This document shows, piece by piece, positions 46,997-59,062 of a DNA stretch of 64,000 nt. Within the stretch, counting starts at the first letter, position 1. Each line of letters opens with the position of its first letter. The stretch covers positions 88,220,300 through 88,284,299 of the forward strand of contig CM041777.1 of assembly GCA_023374045.1 (NCBI GenBank), given 5' to 3'. This DNA comes from Limonium bicolor (lineage: Eukaryota; Streptophyta; Magnoliopsida; Caryophyllales; Plumbaginaceae). A model generated the notes under the pieces. That model worked only from the letters and a program-made list of their open reading frames with translations, had not been told where the DNA came from and did not search any database. Made by a program: the position numbers and the translations under genes.

Positions 46997-48481
46997 ATGG
47001 GGAACAACTCCCTGCAACCCTCTCTTGTTTCTCCTCTCTCCATTGACTTACCAAGCCGCCACAGAAACTTGGGAATTCCGCAACGTGGTCGCAACTCAGT
47101 TGTGAAACATTCTTCTCGTAGTTGGCAAAAGTCCAATGAAAACATATATTCGAATTCCCCTTCATTAGCCATTAACAAGATGATTAAACTGAGAAGAACC
47201 AACACCAGCAAAGGCAGTGCCGCTAACAAGAGTTGGTCGGGTTCGATTCTATGTTGCAATTTGACTTCAAGTTTCTTGCTCTCCATAGTGGCATTTGTTA
47301 TCGTCGTGTTCTCCTTCCTCTCAATCAGTCGCTGCTTTGTCGTTACTGGAGAGCACTTCATCACCAACAATGGCAAGTCGTCGGTTTCTGCTGCAGCGCT
47401 GCCGGAAACCCAAGAGCAAATCCTACGCCCATCCGAAGTTCATCAAAGTCATCAAGATAAAGACTCACAGATGATGATCGCACTCGAACAACAGACGCGG
47501 GAGGCTAAAAACGAATCAATTCCTATTTTTAATGAGAGAGTGGAGCAGTTTCTTAACAACAAAGCATGCAAATCCCGCTTCTTCATGACATCAATCTATG
47601 ATTCTTTCTTGTTTGGTGAAAGGGAGCGTTTAGGGGTCGAAACACTCTTCAAAGCTCACCCAGACGGCTGTTTAGTCATCTTATCGGATAGCATGGAATC
47701 CTCTTCGGGTCACAAGATACTCGAACCGATTACCAATCTCGGGTTCCGGATCCTCCGAATTACGCCCGACTACAATTCCCTCTTCAGCAACACCCCTGCT
47801 TTACAATGGTACACGAATATCAAACTTGGCAAAACCAATCCCGGCACAATCCCACTGGCTCAGAACCTCTCAAACCTGCTACGACTCGCCGCTCTGTACA
47901 AATACGGTGGAATTTACCTCGACATGGATTTCATCGTGATGCGGAACTTCTCAGGGCTGAGGAACTCGATCGCGGCACAGAGCATGGGAACAAAGCATTG
48001 GACGAGGTTAAACAATGCGGTGTTGATCTTCGACAAAGGACACCCTGTTCTGTTGAAGTTTATCGAGGAGTTCGCGGTAACTTTTGACGGGAGTAAGTGG
48101 GGACACAACGGGCCGTACTTGGTGTCGAGGGTGATGACTAGGGTGGAAGAGGAGAAGGGTCGACTTGGCGGTGGTGGTGGTGGTACTTACAACGTGACGG
48201 TGCTGCCGCCCACGGCGTTTTATCCGGTGGATTGGATTAAGATACCTGAGCTATTCTCTAAGCCTGATAGTATGGGCCACAATAAATGGGTCCAGAGGAG
48301 ATTCGACCTGATTAATAAACACAGCTACGCGGTCCATCTTTGGAATAGGCAGAGTCGTGGGCTGGCAATTGAGGAAGGGAGTGTGATAGGGAAGTTGGTT
48401 GCTGAACGTTGTATTATTTGTGAGGGTATTCCTTCTTCAGTTCCTCCACGACCAAGATTTAAGAAAGTGGGGAAGAGATGA
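46997..48481 (+). CDS. Alpha-1,4-glycosyltransferase family protein (Gb3-synthase-like), Golgi type II
   Basis: Intact single-exon gene of 494 codons. Residues 92-112 form a membrane anchor after a basic N-terminus, as in type II Golgi enzymes. The catalytic half runs from about 190 (CKSRFFMTSIYDSF) through a sugar-binding region with the DXD motif YGGIYLDMD at 303-311 (metal and nucleotide-sugar binding), then the C-terminal alpha-1,4-GT conserved region from about 340 (LNNAVLIFDKGHP, GPYLVSRV, PPTAFYPVDW) to AVHLWN at 445-450. Plant members are annotated as lactosylceramide 4-alpha-galactosyltransferase-like or At4g19900-like, but plants lack that animal substrate and the true acceptor is unknown. 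A Gly6 run at 391-396 lies in a loop. An alternative start is Met62 (47180). It is bracketed by transposons yet shows no damage. Confidence 0.9.
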   Translation: MGNNSLQPSLVSPLSIDLPSRHRNLGIPQRGRNSVVKHSSRSWQKSNENIYSNSPSLAINKMIKLRRTNTSKGSAANKSWSGSILCCNLTSSFLLSIVAFVIVVFSFLSISRCFVVTGEHFITNNGKSSVSAAALPETQEQILRPSEVHQSHQDKDSQMMIALEQQTREAKNESIPIFNERVEQFLNNKACKSRFFMTSIYDSFLFGERERLGVETLFKAHPDGCLVILSDSMESSSGHKILEPITNLGFRILRITPDYNSLFSNTPALQWYTNIKLGKTNPGTIPLAQNLSNLLRLAALYKYGGIYLDMDFIVMRNFSGLRNSIAAQSMGTKHWTRLNNAVLIFDKGHPVLLKFIEEFAVTFDGSKWGHNGPYLVSRVMTRVEEEKGRLGGGGGGTYNVTVLPPTAFYPVDWIKIPELFSKPDSMGHNKWVQRRFDLINKHSYAVHLWNRQSRGLAIEEGSVIGKLVAERCIICEGIPSSVPPRPRFKKVGKR

Positions 48482-49840
48482 AAGAAGAAATTGCCACAAG
48501 GTAATTTAAGTCGTCTTGTCTAGGACATCTGCTGTAAATAACACACAATTATGGTTTTGCGCACTTGTCTCTATATTTTACACGTTTAATGGTCTATCTC
48601 ATTTTGTTTTACTCTTAGGTTAGGCGAAAGTACCATGCACCTATCCTCTCATAATCTCATTCATTACTTCAACTCACTTTGTGTTACCATTTTCGACGTG
48701 CGATATGTAATATTAAAACTTTATGAAAATTAATATTTGAAATAAGATATAAAATAACTGAAAGCTAAACAATGAGAAGTCGTTAAAGTCAAACGCCAAA
48801 CCTTAGATGCAAAAACTCATAAACCTTTGTCTAGGATCTAAACCATATTTCATAAGAATATATACAATATACGATTAGTAGCACACAAGAATGCTATTGA
48901 ATATATAAAAACCTACGAACAGTTCTGTAAGTTATTTCTCTACCATAGTATGCTATGACATAATAATTTGTTGAAATAATCAACGGAAATTATTTCCCTC
49001 TCTCCTCTCTCTCTTAAACTTGATATGTTGAAAAGGAATATATTTTATAAAAGTAAGCTATCGTAATGAAGTCGTCATGTCCTAGTTAATTATTTGTAAT
49101 TAGAGATCATAGATTAGATCATCGATTTGAACCTAAAACACGATTAAAGAATGATAACTTTGAATTTTTTGACCCAAATATAACTACTGTAACCCAAACC
49201 TCTAGCTGCAGCAAGTAAAACTTAGAATTAATTAAATGAAAGATACGATGACTGAATTCATTTTACTGGTATTGGGGAAAACTGGTAATTTTGAATCTTT
49301 TTATTTTAGATTATGGTCATTAAATTTAGTTATGTATTTTAGTATCACTGGATATATAAGTATGACTTATTAAATTTTATTATGTAATTTTGGCTGGTGG
49401 GTTCGAGTCAAGATGCTTGATAAAATAACTTTTAAATCTGATTTAGAATGAATTTAACTCAACACATACAAAACCCCACTTTTAACATGTACAAAAGATT
49501 TCATCTCAATCCAAGCAAAGTTGAAAGGACGCCATGCTCCATAGATTGACAAGCGAATAGCTGACATTTACCTAGCCACCGCGTCATTCTTTTTTTTTTT
49601 TTTTAAAGTAATGATATACTAAATGATATTGTAGAAAAGTTATACACGAGGAGACCTATATATTAGATGTTCATGGATATACAAAAGAGTGCAAGGGAAG
49701 AGAGAGTTTCGCTAGCATCAAACAAAAATGTGGTATTGTGCCAACGAGAGACAGTAGTGGAAAAGAGGTGATATATGATACAACACAAGAACCCAAGAAA
49801 TTTGCAAAAGCTTCTGGGATTAGGAGCTTAGAAGCGGATC
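48482..49840. other. Intergenic, no gene seen
   Basis: 3' UTR of the glycosyltransferase followed by AT-rich sequence with an 18-20-base T run near 49585-49604. No ORF, RNA gene or paired repeats recognised. Confidence 0.4.
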
Positions 49841-49849
49841 AAGTCAGTC

Positions 49850-51150
49850 ATAATTTTTGTGGGAGTTTCCATCTTCATCCAAATGATTGTTTTTTGAGGC
49901 ATTCTTAATGTCTGCTACAATAAGGAGAGGGTTTTTTTGTCTGATGCGCTTACATCTCTCGATCCAGATGAAGTATACAACATTGACGATGGTTGCCCGT
50001 CCCATAAGTCGGCCAGTCTTTTCTTCAAGAAGTAGCTGGATATCCATTGAATGCAGCTGCGGATGCTTAACCTGTTGGTGGGGGCTCTCGGCCAATCACA
50101 GATGGTCCACCATATCCTACTCGAAACCTTGCAAAACAAAAATAGGTGACGCATGTCTCTGGAGCATGTTCATAGAGCCAACATTAGGTAGACAAATGCA
50201 CCAAGATTAAAGTTTATCACAAGTTTCAGTCTACCTCTTAGAGTAACCCACAAAGTAAATTTTAGCTTTGAGAATCGACCAAGTTTTCCAACAAATATTG
50301 TATCAGGGAAATGGTTGGGACAGGTAGGATGCGGCATAATACATGCTAACACTAGGACGGGGAGAAAAGGAAAGAAGGAAAGACGATGCATCATGTGTAG
50401 TACCATGGAGAATAACTTTCCAAGCCCACACATCATCCCTGTTTGGGGTAGCGATTCAGATGTTAAAATACGTTCATAATAATTAACGATAGACGAGATG
50501 ATCTTAAGCAAAAAGCACATGTTACATGTATGAATATCCTTCAGATCGGGGCCCCCACATTTTTTGTTTGTGCAAATGGAACTCCAAGCCACTAGTGGAG
50601 TAAGGTTGCTGATGGCATCCCCAGATAAAAGGAATGAGAGAAATCTCTTTATAATGTTTTTTTCGTTAGTATTACTATTATGTTTAGTCTCTTTATAATG
50701 TTTTCTATTACATTCTTGGGGATTGAGATACACGAAGATCTGAAATCGACCAAACCAAAAGGGTACTTTGGATTAGAGATAGGCAACCTACGAACGACAT
50801 ATTTTTACCACCCCAAGAAGAGATTATTTTGTGAATTCCTTCGATCAAGGGACTAAAGTCAGATGTTATAGGCTTCCTAGTTGTGATGGAGATACCAATG
50901 TAGCGAAATGGAAAGGAGTCAAGATTGAAACCCATGGATTAGAAGAGGATCGAATCAGTTAAAGAGCGACTCACACCACCAAGGAAGATGTCAAATTTGG
51001 TAGGGTTAAGCTTTAGGTCCGAAGCCTCAGAGAAAATAATGACTTTACTAAGCATGAAGGAGATAGACTCTTGGTCTCCCTACAAAAAAAAAAAGAGCGT
51101 CATCTACAAAAAAGAATGGATAAGCGAAGAGCTTTACAAGATGAGTGATA
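49850..51150 (-). pseudogene. Decayed LINE (L1-type) reverse transcriptase, 3' part
   Basis: Read on the minus strand from about 51130: a piece with FFFVDDALFF, the [YF]xDD catalytic motif of the RT; then SEASDLKLNPTKFDIFLGGV; then MGFNLDSFPFRYIGISITTR (51-kb side) and SSWGGKNMSFVGCLSLIQST, the usual C-terminal RT blocks; then VAWSSICTNKKCGGPDLKDI; and finally HLFLFCKVSSRIWW (about 50150-50110), the zinc-binding zf-RVT region. These lie in different frames with stops between, so the element is dead. 5' truncated or broken near 51150. Confidence 0.75.
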
Positions 51151-51169
51151 ACAGAAATTTGGGAACAGG

Positions 51170-51580
51170 TGGAGCTGGTCAAGGGATTGGGTCATTGAAA
51201 CCTGCTTCGGGTTCGAGTTGAACCCGTTAACCTGTAACCCAAATTTTTTTTAATTAAAAATAAAAAAATATGTTATATTTAATGACTTAAATTAGTGTTT
51301 AATGATTAATTTATGACTGAAATAAACATTTATTAGTAACTTATGATTAAATATAGTACATAATAATTAATTAATATTAATATATTATTTTTATTTATTA
51401 AAGATCTAAAATCTTAAAAATAAAATAAATTTTTGAAAAAATGGGTTGAGTTTGGGTCAACCCACTCTAGGTTCGGATTGAAGAATTATAACTCATTCCG
51501 GGTTCAGGTTGACCTAAACTATTTTTGGGTCGGGTTCGGATTGAGCTCAATTCAACCCAAACCTGATTTTGACACCCTAC
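51170..51580. mobile_element. Possible hAT-type MITE in the LINE relic
   Basis: Rich in GGGTT/AACCC motifs (GGGTTCGAGTTGAACCCG near the left, TTGGGTCAACCCA and GGTCGGGTTCGG near the right) and ends TTTTGACACCCTA, a common terminus of plant hAT MITEs in reverse. The left end (about 51180) pairs only loosely. Boundaries and class are tentative. Confidence 0.35.
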
Positions 51581-51617
51581 CCCAAATGGGACCCAGATAG
51601 AGGTCACCTACAAGCAC

Positions 51618-51638
51618 TATATATATATATATATATAT
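51618..51638. repeat. (TA)n microsatellite
   Basis: About ten uninterrupted TA units. Likely polymorphic; no other role is apparent. Confidence 0.9.
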
Positions 51639-51900
51639 CAAATATGCTACATAAATATTAAAATAAACGAAATCATAATATTAATATAGGGTTTATTTCA
51701 TTTTTTTATCGTTAAACTAATCATTTCCTTACATTCATCTTATTTATTAAATACATAAATAAATATTATAATTTATTAAAACTGATAGATGGACATTGGA
51801 ATTTCCAATAACGGAACATTATAAATTATTATAGCTCCATGTCAGTATAATTTTCACTTTGTTTATACACGTGTCAAATCAAATATACACATAAATAATA

Positions 51901-53290
51901 GGGAAATTTCATGAAATGTCATTATATTTTTGGCTAATTCATGAAATATCTCTAAAAAAAGAAAGTCATGAAATGCCACTATATTTTTGTAAAAGTCCAT
52001 GAAATGCCATTATGTTATTGACCAGAAACAAAGAAGACAAAAATACCCCTACTAGTTAATAAAATAGTTTTAAAGTTCGCTATATGTCCCTAAGTGTTAA
52101 AAAATTCATTATAATTCACAACAAAATCAAATATTATAAACATATAGGGTAACTATAAGAATATATTTAAAATATCATAAAATATTAAAAATAAAAAGTA
52201 CTTAAATATCTTTAAACATTGAAAAAGTAAATATTTCTTAGATTTTTTTTTTCAAAATTATTTAGTGCCATAAAAAATATAGAGTTTGAAACACATAATT
52301 TATACTAATTTTTCTACAAATTTACACCAATATAGTATCGTAATTTATATGAATTAATTATCATAATTTATACCATACATTTTTAAATTATTTTTTTCTA
52401 CCAATGAAAAAAATTAATTCAAAATGAAATATTTTAATTCTTTGATTAGATTTGGAATTTTTTAAAATTTATATTCTATTTTGCAGATGACTTTATGTCA
52501 TAATATTATTTATTTTGAATATATAATTTAAATTGATAGAAATAATAATTTGAAAATGTATGGTACAAATCATGGTAATTAATTAGTACTAGTTATGATG
52601 CTTAATTGGTAGCAAAATTAGTACTAGTCATAATTTTTAATAGAATTTATATCAATATTTCTACAAAGCTTCATAACTAGTACAAATTAATTACCATACA
52701 TTTTTAAAATATTTTTTTTATCAATTCAAATTATTTTATTGAAAAAAATTATATTATGTCATAAATTCATATGTAAAATATAATATAATTAAAAAGTGAA
52801 TTTCCAAATATTAATAAAAAAATTAAAATGATTTATTTTGAATAAACGTTTAAAAAATATGTGGTAAAAATTATAGTAATTAATTGGTATAAATTATGAT
52901 ACTATATTGGTATAAATTTGTAGAAAATTAATATAAATTATGTGTTTAGAACTTTATATTCTTTTTTATGGTACTAAATAATTTTAAAAAACATATAAAA
53001 AATATTCACTTTTTCCAATGTTTTATGACATTTTAATATATATTTTATTATTTTATTATTTTTATAATAGTTTAAATATTTTGTATAGTTGTCTATATTT
53101 TTATAGTATTTTGAATTTTTTTTGAATTTTAATGAATTTTTTAACACTAAAGGATATATTTTGAATTTTTAAACTACTTTGTTAACTCGTACGGATATAT
53201 TTCTTTTTTGCTTTTGGTTAATGAAATAGTGAAATTTTATAAATTTTTATAAAAATATAATGACAATTTATGACTTTCTTTTTTAATATA
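51901..53290. mobile_element. Diverged palindromic Mutator-like element
   Basis: Left end GGGAAATTTCATGAAATG with the same ATGAAATGCCACTATATTTTT units as 42058-43062. The interior arms pair broadly (for example TTTAAATTATTTTTTTCTACCAAT against the later TTGATAGAAATAATAATTTGAAAATG block). The right end decays after about 53270, so the terminal repeat and target duplication cannot be confirmed. Non-coding. Confidence 0.65.
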
Positions 53291-54465
53291 TTCATCAATT
53301 ACATTAAATACAATACCAGAAAAAAGAATCTGGTAGCGATTTGGGCGATGGCCTACGGTGGAGACTTTTTTTTAGAGAACACAGAGTTTCAAGAACTCAT
53401 TGGCGGGCGCAGCAGCACATTTTAGGCTATGGTGAGGCTACGCAGGCATATATAAAATTGTAATAGCTAGTCAGCAAACTTCGACTGTCAAGCCCAGAGA
53501 TTGGTAGGTGCCACAGGCCTTCTGGATTGACCCGAAAGCCCAATTTAGCTTTACGCTTCAGCCAGGATTGAAAACCAGAAGTGGAAGAACATTGCCCAAT
53601 ATTAATACCGGCTTAGTCCGCCGAAGTCGTTGTTAAAAGGCAAATTTTCAAGCTTCATTGGGCCAGTGGAGGAGCATTACTCCGTATTTATTTCTTCCCA
53701 CGCTTCTCGAGTTAAAAGATAAAAACTTTTGTTTATTATACCGTTTATTTTTTAATTTTTCTCAAATATTTTATCCTATAACTCTATATTTTTAAAATTA
53801 TTTAAATTCTCAATAAGAGTAAAATAGTCTAATGATTTCATTCTTATTTCATATGTCTAGAGCTAAAAGATCCTATATTTTAGAATGAAGAAGTATCAAT
53901 TTTGTGATTGTTTTCATTTTAACTGAATTATAGTTGATAGTATTTTATTCAAGAAGATCGCATGACCGGTGTGGGACAGGTGGAACTCAAGTAAGGACCA
54001 TCCAAAATGCTATAAACATGCTATCAAAAATGACACAACTATGTCAACACGAATAGAACCAAAATGACAGGAATTTTTACAAGTCGCCGAGTTTTTTAAA
54101 CAGTTGGGCGAAGCTGGCGCAGGCGCCGAAGCCAGCTTCCTATGTAGCTTTGGTAGTTGGTACCACATGACATATTGTTGTTGGTTGATAAAGTAAGGTT
54201 TCACACAAAACTTTAAAATATTCTAATTTTTAATATTTAATTGTAAAAGACAAAACAATTATACAATTATTCATCATAATTCGTGTGCTCTTTGAAATAA
54301 GATGGATCATAAATACATATTAGTAAACTTAAAATCTATATTTTCAATGAATATGTAATACATATTTAAAAAAGGAATCTTATTCAATAACAAAATGAAT
54401 ATTCTTTAATAATAAAATGAATCTTATTCAATTTGAGATAGTGCTCAGCTGTAACACGGCCGACA
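53291..54465. other. Intergenic, no gene seen
   Basis: AT-rich sequence with a less AT-rich patch at 53330-53700. Short open frames only; none resembles a known family. Confidence 0.35.
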
Positions 54466-54775
54466 ACTAACACTCTCGAAGAAGCTAACACCATCAAGAA
54501 GCTAATGTGGCTTCGGTTATTAACCACCACCCAAAAAAAGAAAACCTTACCCATACAACCCACCCTAGAAATAAACCTACCCCATACAACCCTAGGTTGG
54601 TTAATAGCTTTGAAGAAGCTAACACCGTTGAAGAAGCTAGCACCATCAAATAAGCAAACATCGTCGAAAATGCTAAGTGGTTCGGTTATTCACCACCAAT
54701 AAAAAAATATAACCCTACCCCATACAATTCTAGACCGGCTAACACTGTCGAAGAAGCTAACACCGCCGAAACGTA
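54466..54775. repeat. Tandem repeats with GAAGAAGCTAACACC core
   Basis: The phrase (T)CGAAGAAGCTAACACC(A/G)TC recurs at least five times. A larger block with CGGTTATT(A/C)ACCACCA and ACCCTACCCCATACAA is duplicated (about 54510-54595 and 54670-54735). The 65-codon open frame across it is a by-product. Confidence 0.7.
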
Positions 54776-54779
54776 TGAA

Positions 54780-55271
54780 CGTGGCGCGCTCCCGTGTCTG
54801 AACGCCACTTAAATGCTGGTCCAGGTCTGTAGGTCTAGACAAATACCCGGACCATACTTAAACCAGGGCAGTAAGTTCCTCTCGGGGTGGTCCGGTCTGT
54901 AGGTCCAGACAGATACCCGAACCATCCCAAAGTTTGTCCAGAAGCTTTCCACAAGGTTGGTTCAGACATGTAAGTCCAGAAACATGTCCAGAAATCCTCT
55001 AGATTCCACTAAATATTTCCTTTTACCTCGCGTTTGGTCCTTCTCTGATTCTTGACCTATTGACATGCATTCCAAGACTTTGTTTGAGCACCCGGAGCAT
55101 CTCATTTTGCACCTTAATTTCATGAACCAATGAGCTTTTACCTGAAATTACAACAAAATACACAAGTCACTAATAAATGCAAAGTACCCTATAAAGTGGT
55201 GAAATGGGTCATGACAAAATAGAATGAAGGTAAATAAAGACCCTATAATTGTATTACTTCACCACTTATCA
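54780..55271 (-). mobile_element. LTR fragment, minus orientation
   Basis: Read in reverse it starts TGATAAGTGGTGAAGTAATAC at 55271, the TGATAAGTG start also used by the Athila-like element here. It contains a cassette of GGTCCGGTCTGTAGGTCCAG-type motifs at 54811-54990. No matching second end was found, so it is a truncated or solo LTR. Confidence 0.5.
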
Positions 55272-55332
55272 AAGGTAAGGAAACAATTTCGTTTTCTAGT
55301 GGTATAGTCATTATGGGGTGTGAGTAGAAATT

Positions 55333-55344
55333 GCTCTGATACCA
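55333..55344 (-). promoter_or_regulatory. iMet primer site of a Copia/TRIM-like remnant
   Basis: GCTCTGATACCA is the reverse complement of TGGTATCAGAGC. Five bases beyond, TGATAATAG starts what would be the end of an LTR on the minus strand (from 55350 to perhaps 55485). The far LTR boundary is uncertain, and no coding region is left on the internal side. Confidence 0.55.
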
Positions 55345-55489
55345 TAAAATGATAATAGAATAGAACTTATTTTATTGAATTATTTATCTATACATTAATC
55401 GTACTATATATAGTACAATCAGACACATATACAAATAACACGTAAAGAACTTGAAGAATTGACTAGAAAATGCTAGTTGTACATAGGTC

Positions 55490-56340
55490 ATGGCTGGACA
55501 ACTATTTACGACTGGACTTTCATGTTTGGGTTTCAGCTTAACCATGGGCTAGACTGATTTTTTTATTAAAGAAGAAGTAGATGTGTCAAGACAAAAAGAG
55601 AAGACAAGCAACAAATACAAACTTTTTGAATGATAGATCATGGCATAAAGTTCTTCATCAATGAAAAAGCAGACATGATATATACTTGAAGTGGAAACAA
55701 TCTTCTTGGGAGCATAGAATGGTTTGCTTTGTTAGATTGTTTCCGAAATCCATACATGACAAAAAAGGAAAATAAGTAGACATCAAAAAATTTTTGTTGT
55801 AGCTCTTTAAGAAAACTTTAGAGATGAGAAATATTTAAACAAATAAGGTCAACATACTTTAATTCACTATACACTTTCATTATAACTCAAGCTTGTCTAA
55901 AAGAAAGATACTCACTTACTCATAGAAGAAATCATAAGTGAGTTGCATTATGAGAAACTTGCTAGCTAGAGAGTGCCACTAATTGAATTCCTCACACATC
56001 ACATTACCTAAATGCCTTCAAGTTCCAATTAACATACCAAAAAGTTCTTCAGTGACTTCTTTAACATTTGGGATAGCTTCCTTTTTGGCTATCTTCACTT
56101 AACCGAGCTACTTGAAGACGAGTAGTAACATTTTGGCGTAACATTTGTGTTGGTATATCAACATTGTATAATTTCAATATAAAATTTTGGGTTTTGTGGC
56201 CAATCTCGCGGTAGTGTTTGTAAGGCCCATTTAGTATTGACAACCATAAAAGTCAAATAATATTAGGTTTGTCAAGTTGTTAACAACCAAGCTTGTGCAT
56301 TTCACCATGATGATGGAGGATCCTCATATTTTATGCTTTG
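55490..56340. other. Unassigned sequence
   Basis: AT-rich, with a 60-codon minus-strand frame (56061-56243) that hints at a degraded zinc knuckle (YKHYREIGHKTQN) but lacks the expected cysteines. No firm call. Confidence 0.3.
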
Positions 56341-56357
56341 AATACCTCTAATTCAAA

Positions 56358-56585
56358 GTGCGGCTTGACATTCATGCCTCTATTCATCAGTCCCTCTCCA
56401 ATAATCTGAGCGGGAAGAATCTCAACTTCCCCATCACCTATGATAACCTCCCGAACATCTACGCAAGATGTAGGTCGCTTCTGCATACCGTAGACCGTTG
56501 CTTTTTAGCGATACCCTCACATGAGGAACTCCCTTATTTTGGCCGATGGCTGCGCTCCTATGTCTATCCAGTCAGGTTTTGACCA
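56358..56585 (+). pseudogene. DUF4283/zinc-knuckle (LINE ORF1-like) relic
   Basis: The frame reads ITYDNLPNIYARCRSLLHTV followed by DRC and then FGRWLRS. Plant LINE ORF1-type proteins have a YE.LP..C..CG..GH....C knuckle followed by YG.WLR; here the first cysteine and the CG/GH positions are replaced, so the knuckle is broken. No complete ORF around it. Confidence 0.55.
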
Positions 56586-58049
56586 TGTAAGGGCTTCACC
56601 TATTTGAATAATGGTTCTTTGTTTGCGTGATCGCATTGACCTACTCAACAACAATCTTCCCCCAGCCCTGCCTTCTATTAGTGAGAGCGGCCTCCAGCCA
56701 ACTTCATGAACATCTGGGGGAGTGCATATCCCTAAGAGGCCGAACATGCCAAGCTTATATAGGACCCCCGGTGTCCAAAATGTGTGTCAAGGTTGCCCCT
56801 ATTCTTTTACCACATTGTGTAAGCGCAGCCTTGACCAGTTCAGTGTCCTAACCCCCCTAATGAACTTCAACCTCCTCCTGGTATCAATTTCAGCCATCAT
56901 GTAAGCAGCTTAATCTTCTCGGGACAGTTGTAGAGAGGCGGTTTCTCCCGGGCCTCAAAAAGAAGAATCATTGAAGGTTTCGTAGCTCTTCACAAGTCTC
57001 AACCCCGACTCTTGTTTGTTTATCTAAGAGTTGTCTCTCTTTTTGTTGATTATGTGTGTCTTACGACCCCTTGTTTTTTATACTCTTTGAACACATTTGT
57101 ATTGTTCGTATATTTTGGTTAAGTACTTGGTAGCTGTAACGCCCCAACAACAAACACAACACTTAACAAATGATTGCAGCGAAATACACAACTCAACATT
57201 TACTTAATTCATCGATGTTACACGCCGTTAACCACCCACGTGGCTTACAAGGCTAATACTTATACATTGTATCGGTCTGATGGACCAGGTTCCCGAGCAC
57301 TTACACATTACAATCCCGTTCCATTCCTAAACAACCAATTACATTCATATTCCAACTGTACCGAGTCTTTACGAACTATCACCGATAATAGTTTTGGTCT
57401 TACTACACCTACAATACATAAGTAATTAAATAACTACCCATGCACAAACAACCACCCCGTCCTACTATCGAACGGCTACCAGCTCCATTGTACCTGAAAG
57501 GAAAAAGGGTGGCCCCAAAGGGGCTCAACACCTTTGCTGGTATGGTAATCGTGCAGCCCGCATACTACCGGGCCACACACAACTAATTGTCGTCTAAGCA
57601 TGCGGTGGATTATATTTAAATCATGCATGAAAAACCATAAACACATAACATACATGTATTTAACATATCTCCAATCAATAGGATGCAAACAATTAAGTTA
57701 GCACATCAACACTTGTTAGGTCACGTTATTGTGTTCCTTTACCCTTGAGGGTTTCTACCTTAATGGAGTTATTTCCCTATTAGACGACACTTACACATTT
57801 AATCGGGTTATACTTAATTACTTCTTTTATGAACATGGGGTTGATTTTTGGTAATCAACATACACAAACATAACAACACACATCGCACATTAATACACAC
57901 ATAACATAACTCGAGAAGAGTCACATGAGGTCTCGTACCAAAATGAGAGTTAGTCATCTTATTAGAGCCTAGAGAATATTTCATTCCCATGTTGAGCTCG
58001 TTACATAATAACTTACTGTTCTTCTTAGAGAACATAGGCTTTACATAGA

Positions 58050-58200
58050 ATGCGTCGGTTATAATATAGTTCCGAACACACCGTACACAGTTACTTTACC
58101 TAGATGTGTCGGTATTAATATTGACTCGACCACACCATACACATTAACATTACTTAGATGTGTCGATCTTAATATAGACCCGATCACACCATACACATAT
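58050..58200. repeat. Tandem units of 55-60 bp in solo LTR B
   Basis: Three copies of a unit with (A/T)GTGTCG(G/A)T(T/C)..TTAATAT.GAC(C/T)CGA(T/C)CACACCATACACA at about 58050-58085, 58100-58145 and 58155-58200. No counterpart in solo LTR A, which has different tandem repeats in this part. Confidence 0.65.
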
Positions 58201-59062
58201 CCCCCTAATCCCGAATAATAATCAAAGTAGGAAAGCCAGCTATTGGCTCGTGGGAGGTTGAATTCCAAGAAGGAAAACAACCGTACAAGGGAGAGAGTTG
58301 AGTCAAATATAGATATCAACTCCCGTACATACTTGCGCGACCGGGAATCCCGGATTCCTCACCCCCCATAATATATATATATTAGTTAGAAGTTCCCTTA
58401 TGGAACCTATCACATCACGACACCATATGGTGTTACAAACTTGGTTATACACACATGGGAGGTAAGCAATCTTACACACAACAACAACAACACACACCTA
58501 ACACACAGATAGCCGTAGTTAGAACGTTCTCGTAGGTTGGGTCGTTAAATCCGAATACCGATCTCTTATGCGATCCTAAAGTCAGTTAGCTATGGTTTAA
58601 CACATATTCGAGGTTAAATGGTATCGGAACTAAATACGCCACATAAATGAATTACTGTAAACTCATTTCATGCTTATTCTTGAAAAGGGCAAACACACAG
58701 AAAAATAGGTTGACATACAAGCCGGTGTAATCTGGTAGAACACAGGTTGTAAGAAAACCATACCTGTCACCTTGAGGATGGCTAGCCTATCGTGACACCC
58801 TCTTAGTCCCGGCTGCCATTTCGACTAGTTCTTGTTCCTATAATTCATTCGGTCGAATGGTTAATTACCGTCCTTACTTCCCGGTTAACTGATCACTTCA
58901 CATTACTAACTTGTTTTACTTCCATACTTAATTACAACTTTTCACCCTCTAAATTGTCTTTATAACTCACCAAACATGTCTTAAACAACCTTATAACATC
59001 AATACCTATCAATCCCCATCTTTACATGTCATTTACTAACCTTAAACCACATTTTTAGAGTG

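Noticed and set aside
47233..48108. Overlapping ORFs on both strands in the glycosyltransferase gene
   Set aside because: They are shadows of the 494-codon frame, which carries the DXD motif and the family domain.
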